DNA of 40,294 bases, taken from assembly GCA_017645925.1 (NCBI GenBank), contig JAGCNN010000125.1:1-40294 (forward strand), written 5' to 3'. Position 1 is the stretch's first letter; the number at the start of each line of letters is the position of its first letter. The notes under the pieces were generated by a model, which ran no database searches, was not told the origin of the DNA, and worked only from the letters and a program-made list of their open reading frames with translations. Positions 7,746-14,927 of this stretch are shown here, in pieces. Origin of the DNA: Bacteroidales bacterium. GTDB lineage: Bacteria > Bacteroidota > Bacteroidia > Bacteroidales > ML635J-15. A program made the position numbers and the translations under genes.

Positions 7746-9014
7746 ATGAAAAGAACATTATTTATATTGTTAGCCATTGTCTCTGTGGCAGGAATGATAT
7801 TGATTAGCGGTTGCAAGAAGCCGAAAACCTATACAATAACCTTTAATGCGAATGGTGGTACTGGCACAATGCGACAGCAGGTCTTTACAGAAGGCGAACA
7901 GAAAGCGTTGAAAAAAAATGAATTCACTCGTGATGGATACGATTTTTCTGGATGGAATGGAAATGGGGCGAATTTTCTTGACGAACAGATAATTTCTGTT
8001 GCTACAGACCTTACGCTATATGCATTGTGGACATCCAATACTCCTCAACCACTTGTGGCAAATGCTCCGATTGTGCAAACAAATGCAGCTACAAATATAA
8101 CAGCGACTGCAGCCAGACTTAATGGAAATGTTATCTCTAACGAAGGGGCATATATAACGGAACGCGGTTTTCTTTTCGGTACAGAAATAAACGATGTGTC
8201 TCAAAAAATAATGAGCGATGTCGGCAATGGTAGTTTTTTTGTCATTCTAATGCCATTGTCTCCTAATACCACTTATTTTTATAAGGCATACGCTAGTAAT
8301 AGCGAGGGAACATCATACGGAGATGTTATGTATTTTACAACGTCATCTCAAATCGGAACGCGCGGAGAGCCTTTTACAGATGATCGCGATGGTAGTACAT
8401 ATTCTACGGTAAACATAGGCTCGCAGACATGGATGGGCGAGAATTTGCGCTATGAAGGCAATAGTGCTCTAGGTTCGTATGAGGGAAGTTTTGTTGCTCC
8501 ATACCGGTACTATCCGAATAATGATGCTAAAAATGTATCCACATACGGCTACCTTTACAATTGGCCTGCTGCTATGAACGGTCAGACTGGCAGTGAGACA
8601 AATCCAAGCGGTGTGCAAGGCATTTGTCCTAATGGTTGGCATCTGCCAAGCGTTGCAGAATGGCGTCAACTTGCTGATTATTTAGGTGGTACAGACAATG
8701 CTGGAGCAATGTTGGCAGGCTCTAATTTATGGATTGACGATTATCCGGACTTTGATCTTGTCAGTTCTCCATATTTTGGTACAACTGTTTTTAATGCTCT
8801 GCCAGCTGGCTATACCAAACACTATGGAGATCCTCCAAGCGCTACAGGTGGTTACTATGAGTTTGGCGAAACTGCTACTTTTTATACGACTACAGATAGT
8901 GGAGATTACACTGCACACTTTTGCAGTATACATTATCATTGTACGAATTTTGGTGATCCGGGAGATCACAACAAGTGCTCCGCTTTTAGCGTCCGTTGTA
9001 TTCGCGATAATTGA
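7746..9014 (+). CDS. Lipoprotein with InlB-type repeat, Fn3-like domain and canonical FISUMP domain, paralog 4
   Basis: 422 residues. Lipoprotein signal ending LISGC; one InlB-type repeat (about 28-95); a fibronectin-III-like module (about 105-200: TATAARLNGNV, ERGFLFG, LSPNTTYFYKAYASNSEGTSYG); then a canonical FISUMP domain with DRDGSTYSTVNIGSQTWMGE, NLRYEG, Y-N-W-P-A-A-M, GICPNGWHLPSVAEWRQL, and the end FSVRCIRDN. The first two parts resemble paralogs 2 and 3 while the C-terminal module belongs to a different branch, so this is a domain-shuffled relative. Predicted surface lipoprotein; ligand unknown. An intrinsic terminator follows at 9050. Confidence 0.82.
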   Translation: MKRTLFILLAIVSVAGMILISGCKKPKTYTITFNANGGTGTMRQQVFTEGEQKALKKNEFTRDGYDFSGWNGNGANFLDEQIISVATDLTLYALWTSNTPQPLVANAPIVQTNAATNITATAARLNGNVISNEGAYITERGFLFGTEINDVSQKIMSDVGNGSFFVILMPLSPNTTYFYKAYASNSEGTSYGDVMYFTTSSQIGTRGEPFTDDRDGSTYSTVNIGSQTWMGENLRYEGNSALGSYEGSFVAPYRYYPNNDAKNVSTYGYLYNWPAAMNGQTGSETNPSGVQGICPNGWHLPSVAEWRQLADYLGGTDNAGAMLAGSNLWIDDYPDFDLVSSPYFGTTVFNALPAGYTKHYGDPPSATGGYYEFGETATFYTTTDSGDYTAHFCSIHYHCTNFGDPGDHNKCSAFSVRCIRDN

Positions 9015-9049
9015 AAAGTTATTCCGCTTAATTTTTGTTTACGATTTAC

Positions 9050-9080
9050 GGCAGTCGGTTACGGTCGACTGCTGTTTTTT
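9050..9080 (+). terminator. Intrinsic terminator after the 7746 gene
   Basis: GCAGTCG (9051-9057) pairs with CGACTGC (9066-9072) over an 8-nt loop, and TTTTTT follows at 9075-9080. Confidence 0.75.
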
Positions 9081-9090
9081 GTTGCCAATT

Positions 9091-9138
9091 AAATCGTAAA
9101 TCGTCATTCGTAAATCGTAAATAAATTGTATTTTTGCA
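9091..9138 (+). promoter_or_regulatory. Promoter-bearing repeat upstream of ileS
   Basis: AAATCGTAAATCGT, then CGTAAATCGTAAATAA, then the -7 box TATTTTTG at 9129-9136, 22 nt before the ileS ATG. No good TTTG sits at -33. The block aligns over about 48 nt with 13386-13432, upstream of the glycosyltransferase gene. A perfect 13-nt inverted copy of CGTAAATCGTAAA (9109-9121) lies at 9038-9050, on the other side of the terminator. Confidence 0.55.
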
Positions 9139-9157
9139 CCACTTTAAAAATTGTACA

Positions 9158-12100
9158 ATGACAAAGAAGTTTTCCGAGTATAAGCAACTCGATTTATTTG
9201 AGATTAACAACGAAATGAAGGACCTCTGGGCAAAGGAGGATACCTTCCACAAAAGTATAGAAACCCGCGAAGGTTGCAAGCCTTTCATCTTCTTCGAAGG
9301 CCCGCCATCGGCAAACGGAATGCCTGGTATTCATCATGTTATGGCACGTACAATCAAGGACGTTGTCTGCCGTTATAAGACTTTGACTGGTCACAAGGTT
9401 GACCGCAAGGCAGGTTGGGATACCCACGGTCTGCCAGTGGAACTTGGTGTGGAAAAAACTCTCGGCATCACTAAGGAAGACATCGGCAAGAAGATTTCGG
9501 TAAAGGACTACAACGACACCTGTCGTCGCGAAGTGATGAAATACACAAGCCACTGGACCGACCTTACCGAGCGCGTCGGCTACTGGGTTGACCTCGAAAA
9601 TCCGTACATCACCTACGATAACCGCTACATCGAGACTTTGTGGTGGTTGTTGAAGCAGTTGTACAACAAGAACTTGCTTTACAAGGGCTACACCATTCAG
9701 CCGTATTCGCCGGCAGCAGGTACCGGACTTAGCACCCACGAACTAAATCAGCCAGGTTGCTACCGCGATGTGAAGGACACTACCGTAACCGCTCAGTTCG
9801 CAATCGTTGACCCGAAGCCCGAAATGACTGGCTGGGGAAAGCCTTATTTCATCGCTTGGACAACTACTCCGTGGACTTTGCCATCAAACACAGCACTCTG
9901 CGTTGGTCGCAAGATTGAATACGTTGCTGTTCGCACATATAATATGTACACTGGCGAGCCTGTTACTGTTGTAATGGCAAAGGAAAGGGTTAATGCATAC
10001 TTGAATCCGCAGGGCGCAGAACTTCCGCTCGAGGAATATAAGCATGGTGACAAGGTAATTCCTTACAGAATCGTTGCCGAATACACCGGTGAAGACCTTC
10101 TCGATATGCGTTATGAGCAGATTTTCCCGTGGGTAAAGCCTGCCGACGGTGCTTTCCGCGTAATTCCGGGCGACTATGTAACAACCGAAGATGGTACTGG
10201 TATCGTACATATTGCTCCGACTTTCGGTGCCGACGATAACAAGGTTGCAAAGGCTGCTGGAATTCCGCCGCTGGTAATGATTATCAACAGCAAGGGCGAT
10301 TTCCGTCCTATGGTCGACCGTACAGGAAAATTCTTCCTCATGAGCGACCTCGACCCCGAATTTGTAAAGAACAACATAAATGTTGACTTGTATTCGAAGT
10401 ACGAAGGCTGTTTCGTAAAGAACGCCTACGACCCGAAGTACAATGTCGATGGAAAGTACGATGCCGAAGCCGCTGCCAAGGACGAGGACTTGAACATCCG
10501 CCTTTGCATCGAGATGAAGCAGGACGGCAAGGCTTTCAAGATTGAAAAGCACTTGCACAACTATCCGCACTGTTGGCGTACCGACAAGCCAGTATTGTAC
10601 TATCCGCTTGATTCATGGTTCATTAAGTCAACAGCAATGCGCGACCGCATGATTGAACTCAACAAGACTATCAACTGGAAACCGCAGAGCACTGGCGAAG
10701 GTCGTTTCGGAAAATGGTTGGAAAACCTTGTTGACTGGAACCTCAGCCGTTCGCGCTACTGGGGAACTCCGTTGCCAATTTGGAGCACCGAGGACGCAAG
10801 CGAACGCAAGTGCATAGGCTCCGTGGAGGAACTTTACGCCGAAATGGACAAGTCAATCGCCAAGGGATATATGAAGGAATATCCGTGGAAGAACTTCGAG
10901 GCTGGCAAATATACCAAGGAAAACTACGAAAAACTCGACTTGCATCGTCCTTACGTTGATGAGATTGTGCTTGTTGCATCGGACGGACGCAAGATGTTCC
11001 GCGAACCCGACCTTATTGATGTTTGGTTCGATTCGGGTGCAATGCCTTATGCACAGTGGCATTATCCTTTCGAGAACAAGGATAGGTTCGACAAGTTGTT
11101 CCCAGCTGATTTCATTGCAGAGGGTGTTGACCAGACCCGCGGTTGGTTCTTCACGCTTCACGCAATAGCAACGATGATTTTCGACAGTGTAGCATATAAG
11201 AACATCATTTCCAACGGTTTGGTGCTTGATAAGAACGGTAACAAGATGTCGAAGCGACTCGGCAATGCTGTAAATCCGTTCGAAACTATCGACAAATATG
11301 GTGCCGACCCAGTTCGCTGGTATATGATTACCAACGCACAGGCATGGGACAACCTCAAGTTCGACATTGCCGGAGTTGACGAGGTAAAGCGTAAATTCTT
11401 CGGAACTTTGTACAACACCTATAATTTCTTTGCAATGTACGCCAATACCGATAATTTCACTTACGCAGAACCCGATGTTCCGTTCGAGAAGCGTCCCGAA
11501 CTCGACCGCTGGATTCTCAGCTTGTTGAACACCTTGGTTAAGGAAGTCGGCGAGGCTTACGAAACTTACGAAAATACAAAGGCAGGCCGTCTAATCCAGA
11601 CTTTCGTGATGGACCACCTGAGCAACTGGTATGTTCGTCTCGGCAGAAAGCGCTATTGGGGCGGCGAGTACGACGAGGACAAGATTTCGGCTTACCAGAC
11701 ACTTTATACTTGCTTGATAACCATTGCAAAGATAGCTTCGCCGATTGCTCCGTTCTACATGGACAAGATGTATCGCGACCTCAATGCTGTTACTGGCAAG
11801 GAAAACTACGAATCGGTTCATCTTGCATATTTCCCGAAGGTTAACGAACAGATAATCGACAAGAGCCTCGAGGAAAGGATGGAAATGGCACAGACAATTT
11901 CATCTATGATTCTCGGTTTGCGCCGCAAGGTCAGCATAAAGGTTCGTCAACCGTTGCAGAAGATTATGGTTCCGTCGGTTTCGGACGACTTTGCAGAGCA
12001 AATGGCTAAGGTTGAGCAGATTATCAAGACCGAAACCAACATCAAGGAAATCCAGATCCTCGACGATTCGTCCGATTTCTTGGTAAAGAAGATTAAGGCG

Positions 12101-12604
12101 AACTTCAAGGTTTTGGGACCGCGTTACGGCAAGATTATGAAGCAGGTTGCAAATGCAATTTCGCAGATGTCGCAGAAGGACATTGCTTCGCTCGAGCGCA
12201 ACGACAGCTTTACTTTGAATGTTGAAGGACAGGAAGTTGCAATAACAACTGCCGATGTTGAAATCAACTCCGAGGACATTCCAGGATGGCTCGTTGCAAA
12301 CGAAGGCAAATACACTGTTGCACTCGACATCAATGTAACGCCCGAACTCGTTGAGGAAGGTATTGCCCGCGAATTTGTCAATCGTATCCAGAACATCCGC
12401 AAGGATAGCAACTTTGACATTACCGACCGCATCCGCGTGAAAATCAGTTCGACAGCCGAACTCGACACCGCAGTCAACCATTACCGCGACTACATCTGCG
12501 GACAGACTTTGGCAAACTCAATCGAGATTGTTGCCAATGTTGAAAATGGTACAGAAATCGATGTCAACGATGTGAATGTAAACATTTCTGTTGTAAGAGA
12601 ATAA
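9158..12604 (+). CDS. ileS: Isoleucyl-tRNA synthetase, long eukaryote-like type
   Basis: 1148 residues from ATG 9158 (MTKKFSEYKQ). An in-frame TTG at 9134 falls inside the -7 box and is rejected. It is a class I synthetase that charges tRNA-Ile. The KMSKS loop reads KMSKR (K696, in NGNKMSKRLGN). The HIGH position is altered: SANGMPGIHHVMAR gives G57-I58-H59-H60, with first and third residues swapped. The CP1 editing domain is present (WTTTPWTLPSNTALCVG, GIVHIAPTFGADD). The length and long C-terminal region place it in the type 2 (eukaryote-like) group, which is naturally insensitive to mupirocin. Monocistronic, with its own promoter and terminator. No T-box leader is seen. Confidence 0.97.
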   Translation: MTKKFSEYKQLDLFEINNEMKDLWAKEDTFHKSIETREGCKPFIFFEGPPSANGMPGIHHVMARTIKDVVCRYKTLTGHKVDRKAGWDTHGLPVELGVEKTLGITKEDIGKKISVKDYNDTCRREVMKYTSHWTDLTERVGYWVDLENPYITYDNRYIETLWWLLKQLYNKNLLYKGYTIQPYSPAAGTGLSTHELNQPGCYRDVKDTTVTAQFAIVDPKPEMTGWGKPYFIAWTTTPWTLPSNTALCVGRKIEYVAVRTYNMYTGEPVTVVMAKERVNAYLNPQGAELPLEEYKHGDKVIPYRIVAEYTGEDLLDMRYEQIFPWVKPADGAFRVIPGDYVTTEDGTGIVHIAPTFGADDNKVAKAAGIPPLVMIINSKGDFRPMVDRTGKFFLMSDLDPEFVKNNINVDLYSKYEGCFVKNAYDPKYNVDGKYDAEAAAKDEDLNIRLCIEMKQDGKAFKIEKHLHNYPHCWRTDKPVLYYPLDSWFIKSTAMRDRMIELNKTINWKPQSTGEGRFGKWLENLVDWNLSRSRYWGTPLPIWSTEDASERKCIGSVEELYAEMDKSIAKGYMKEYPWKNFEAGKYTKENYEKLDLHRPYVDEIVLVASDGRKMFREPDLIDVWFDSGAMPYAQWHYPFENKDRFDKLFPADFIAEGVDQTRGWFFTLHAIATMIFDSVAYKNIISNGLVLDKNGNKMSKRLGNAVNPFETIDKYGADPVRWYMITNAQAWDNLKFDIAGVDEVKRKFFGTLYNTYNFFAMYANTDNFTYAEPDVPFEKRPELDRWILSLLNTLVKEVGEAYETYENTKAGRLIQTFVMDHLSNWYVRLGRKRYWGGEYDEDKISAYQTLYTCLITIAKIASPIAPFYMDKMYRDLNAVTGKENYESVHLAYFPKVNEQIIDKSLEERMEMAQTISSMILGLRRKVSIKVRQPLQKIMVPSVSDDFAEQMAKVEQIIKTETNIKEIQILDDSSDFLVKKIKANFKVLGPRYGKIMKQVANAISQMSQKDIASLERNDSFTLNVEGQEVAITTADVEINSEDIPGWLVANEGKYTVALDINVTPELVEEGIAREFVNRIQNIRKDSNFDITDRIRVKISSTAELDTAVNHYRDYICGQTLANSIEIVANVENGTEIDVNDVNVNISVVRE

Positions 12605-12646
12605 GCTAGGCCCATAGGGTGATATAAAATAGTTTTTTTCATGCTT

Positions 12647-12676
12647 TGCCGGTGGAGAAATCCATCGGCATTTTTT
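12647..12676 (+). terminator. Intrinsic terminator after ileS
   Basis: TGCCGGTGG (12647-12655) pairs with CCATCGGCA (12662-12670), one G-T wobble, 6-nt loop, followed by TTTTTT. Confidence 0.85.
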
Positions 12677-12734
12677 GTGAACGATATTTAACCATATTTT
12701 AACAAAAATTATATATGTCTATATAAAAAAAAAC

Positions 12735-12742
12735 TACATTTG
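12735..12742 (+). promoter_or_regulatory. -7 box for the 12771 lipoprotein gene
   Basis: TACATTTG, 28 nt before the ATG, preceded by an A-rich run. No TTTG at the usual -33 distance. Confidence 0.5.
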
Positions 12743-12770
12743 CAGTTAGTATTAACAAAAATGTATTATC

Positions 12771-13136
12771 ATGAAAAATAAAATTTTATTGTTGGCTTTT
12801 ACCGTATTTGTCGGAGCCATTTTGTTGTCTGGATGTCAGAAACAAAGATCGTGTGAATCAGCATTTTCTAATGATGGTCGTATAATTCGAGGCTTTCTTC
12901 AAAAACTTGATGAGCCATACAAAACTGACGATACTTTTGTTTTGGAAGGATACAAAATTACCGCACATTTTACAGATGTTGACGGAAATGTATTTTACTT
13001 GGCGGGTAAAGTTCCCAAAGGCATAAACTCTAATACTCCTGTCAGTGTGATATTGGCGGAAGTTGGTGATTACGACAACCTTTACCGCACAAAGAAAATG
13101 ATTTATACATTGTCGTGTCTAAGCGAAGACTATTAA
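12771..13136 (+). CDS. Small putative lipoprotein of unknown function
   Basis: 121 residues. The signal peptide has a hydrophobic core (ILLLAFTVFVGAILL) and ends in the lipobox LSGC, followed by QKQRSC, so it should be lipidated and lack an Asp at +2. The mature part of about 100 residues has short beta-rich segments (FVLEGYKITAHFTDVDGNVFYLAGKV) but no domain I recognise. Its sequence from Gly-Arg to Val-Pro-Lys-Gly suggests a small beta barrel or OB-like fold; this is a guess. It is a stand-alone unit with a -7 box upstream and a terminator hairpin about 50 nt downstream. Confidence 0.7.
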   Translation: MKNKILLLAFTVFVGAILLSGCQKQRSCESAFSNDGRIIRGFLQKLDEPYKTDDTFVLEGYKITAHFTDVDGNVFYLAGKVPKGINSNTPVSVILAEVGDYDNLYRTKKMIYTLSCLSEDY

Positions 13137-13185
13137 TGCCTTATTAATGATTGAAGATGATAAATTAGATATTGAGCTACAATTC

Positions 13186-13224
13186 AAAAAATGCCGATGT
13201 GATTTCTTCATAGGCATTTTTTTT
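13186..13224 (+). terminator. Intrinsic terminator after the 12771 gene
   Basis: AAAATGCC and GGCATTTT form an 8-bp stem around an AT-rich loop of about 17 nt, ending in a run of eight T. The A-rich left side would also let it work on the minus strand. Confidence 0.65.
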
Positions 13225-13283
13225 GAAGCTAGAAACGCTAAGCGGCACTTTACGATACATTGAGCGTGGTAGAAGATGTTTGG

Positions 13284-13380
13284 GTAAATCCTCAAATCCT
13301 CAAATCTTCAAATCTTCAAATCTTCAAATCTCAAATCCTCAAATCTTCAAATCTTCAAATCTCAAATCATCAAATCTGTC
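13284..13380. repeat. Tandem low-complexity repeat, unit near TCAAATCT
   Basis: About a dozen consecutive units of 7-8 nt of the type TCAAATCT/TCAAATCC/TCAAATCA. With the terminator it fills the 311-nt gap before the glycosyltransferase gene. Units are too short and have no spacers, so it is a microsatellite-like array and not a CRISPR. It lies about 45 nt upstream of the -7 box at 13423 and could vary in copy number by slippage. Confidence 0.7.
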
Positions 13381-13385
13381 AAATC

Positions 13386-13432
13386 AATCGTAAATCGTAC
13401 ATCTAAAATCGTAAATAATCTTTACTTTTGCG
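13386..13432 (+). promoter_or_regulatory. Promoter-bearing repeat upstream of the glycosyltransferase gene
   Basis: CAATCGTAAATCGTACAT, then AAATCGTAAATAA, then the -7 box TACTTTTG at 13423-13430, 18 nt before the ATG. Aligns with the block upstream of ileS at 9091-9138. Confidence 0.55.
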
Positions 13433-13447
13433 TATTAAATTTTTGCG

Positions 13448-14449
13448 ATGGAAGAAGAAAAATACATAGTCCGTTATTTGGTGATTCGTTTCAGCAGCAT
13501 TGGCGACATTGTGCTTACTACGCCAGTTGTCAGATGTTTGAAACAGCAAGTCGAGAATGCCGAGGTTCATTTTCTTACAAAGCCGGCAAATGCAGCAATT
13601 CTTGAGCCTAATCCGTACATTGACGAGGTTCATACGCTGAAAGACACCTACGCCGAAACCATTGATGAGTTGCGCGAAATCCCTTTCGACTATGTGATAG
13701 ACTTGCAGAAAAATCTGCGTTCCAAGCGAATAATCAACAAGTTGAAGATTTTGGACTTTACGTTTCCGAAGTTGAACTTTAAGAAATGGCTTGCGACATC
13801 TTTCTTGAAAATAAACAAGTTGCCCGACATACATATTGTAGATAGGTATATGACGGCTACTCGTCTTTTTGACGTCCATAACGATGGTAAAGGTCTTGAC
13901 TATTTCATTCCCGAAGGCGAGGAAGTTGATACAAAAGCGGCTTTTGGTTTAGATTCCGGTTCATACGTGGCATACGCGATAGGAGGGCAGCACGCAACCA
14001 AGCGGATGCCAAAGGAACTTATTTCGCAGATTTCTGGAAAGTTGAGCGCTCAAGTTGTGCTTCTTGGTGGAAACTCAGATGTGGAAGCTGCCGAATTTAT
14101 CTGTTCCGAGAATGAAAACTGCATAAATCTGTGCGGAATGTTTTCGCTGTCGCAGTCGGCATCGGTGGTAAGGCAGGCAAAGTATGTAATTACGCACGAC
14201 ACTGGACTTATGCACATTGCGGCGGCGTTCAAGAAGGACATTGTCTCGATTTGGGGCAACACTATTCCGCAGTTCGGTATGACGCCGTATATGGCAGGGG
14301 AGAAGTCCAAGATATTTGAGGTCAAGGATTTGAAATGCCGTCCATGTTCGAAACTGGGGTACGAAAAATGTCCGCGCAAGCATTTTCGCTGTATGAACGA
14401 CCAGAACATTGACGCGATTGTTGAATATTGCAATAGCATGTACACCTAA
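13448..14449 (+). CDS. Glycosyltransferase family 9 (heptosyltransferase-like)
   Basis: 333 residues. N-terminal VIRFSSIGDIVLTTPVVRCL is the family 9 nucleotide-sugar transferase start, with the catalytic-region Asp in GDIVLTTP. The C-terminal half has the donor-binding segment ITHDTGLMHIAAAFKKDIVSIWG, also typical of ADP-heptose:LPS heptosyltransferases (H-D-T-G-x-M-H-I-A-A). A Cys-rich tail (CRPCSKLGYEKCPRKHFRCM) is common in this family. Likely role: adding heptose or a related sugar to the lipopolysaccharide core at the inner membrane, cytoplasmic side. No other LPS genes adjoin, so the exact sugar is unknown. A structured repeat begins 2 nt after the stop. Confidence 0.9.
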   Translation: MEEEKYIVRYLVIRFSSIGDIVLTTPVVRCLKQQVENAEVHFLTKPANAAILEPNPYIDEVHTLKDTYAETIDELREIPFDYVIDLQKNLRSKRIINKLKILDFTFPKLNFKKWLATSFLKINKLPDIHIVDRYMTATRLFDVHNDGKGLDYFIPEGEEVDTKAAFGLDSGSYVAYAIGGQHATKRMPKELISQISGKLSAQVVLLGGNSDVEAAEFICSENENCINLCGMFSLSQSASVVRQAKYVITHDTGLMHIAAAFKKDIVSIWGNTIPQFGMTPYMAGEKSKIFEVKDLKCRPCSKLGYEKCPRKHFRCMNDQNIDAIVEYCNSMYT

Positions 14450-14450
14450 A

Positions 14451-14520
14451 GTCATTTCGGAAGCCTGATTGAACACGCGATACGAAAGAGGAGCGTTGTG
14501 AAGACGGCTGTCCGAAATCT
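14451..14520 (+). repeat. Structured 70-nt repeat, copy A
   Basis: Outer stem ATTTCGGA (14454-14461) with TCCGAAAT (14511-14518), inner stem AGCC (14462-14465) with GGCT (14506-14509), and a single bulged G at 14510. Starts 2 nt after the glycosyltransferase stop. Closely similar to the minus-strand copy at 34608-34677 and, more distantly, to 34495-34560; the differences in the stems are compensatory. No T-run follows. Confidence 0.75.
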
Positions 14521-14558
14521 TATAAAGTGATGTTATTTAATTTTAAATAGGTATAAAG

Positions 14559-14810
14559 ATGAAATTTCAGTACAGAACGCAGGGAACCTGCTCGGAAATG
14601 ATTGAGTTTGAGATTGTTGACGGAAAGTTGCACAATGTTCAGTTTTATGGCGGTTGCCACGGCAATTTGCAGGGCATTGGCAAACTCGTAGAAGGAATGG
14701 ATGCAAATGAGGTGATTGCAAAGCTAGGTGGAATCCGTTGTGGCTACAAGGACACGTCCTGTCCCGACCAGTTGAGCAAGGCTATTGGTGGCGCATTGAA
14801 GAAAATGTGA
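14559..14810 (+). CDS. TSCPD-domain protein (TIGR03905-like)
   Basis: 83 residues. A compact, Cys-containing protein with QGTCSEMI, YGGCHGNLQGI, LVEGMDANEV, GIRCGYKDTSCPDQLSKAI. The T-S-C-P-D string defines the TSCPD domain, found alone in small proteins of this size and at the C-terminus of some class II ribonucleotide reductases. Four conserved Cys (in GTC, GGC, IRC, TSC) could hold a metal or act in redox. Its function is not established. It follows the glycosyltransferase gene by 109 nt, most of which is structured repeat A. Confidence 0.85.
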   Translation: MKFQYRTQGTCSEMIEFEIVDGKLHNVQFYGGCHGNLQGIGKLVEGMDANEVIAKLGGIRCGYKDTSCPDQLSKAIGGALKKM

Positions 14811-14830
14811 TAAAAAAAGACAAAAAATGC

Positions 14831-14860
14831 TTTGTGGCATAAAAATTATAATTAAATTTG
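14831..14860 (+). promoter_or_regulatory. Promoter for the 14928 gene
   Basis: TTTG at 14831-14834, 18 nt, TAAATTTG at 14853-14860. The start codon is 67 nt further, leaving a fairly long leader with GCCGACGGGCCTGATGGC. Confidence 0.6.
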
Positions 14861-14927
14861 TCATCGCAAAAATTTTGACTAATTAAAAGCCGACGGGCCT
14901 GATGGCATATAACTGGGCATATATTTT

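Noticed and set aside
9134..9157. Longer ileS start at TTG 9134
   Set aside because: It lies in the TATTTTTG -7 box, so it cannot be in the transcript; ATG 9158 fits the family N-terminus.
9015..9157. T-box or other riboswitch leader for ileS
   Set aside because: Only a terminator of the preceding gene and a repeat with the -7 box are present; the leader is about 15 nt.
13284..13380. Possible CRISPR array
   Set aside because: Units are 7-8 nt and head to tail with no spacers; no cas gene is in the window.
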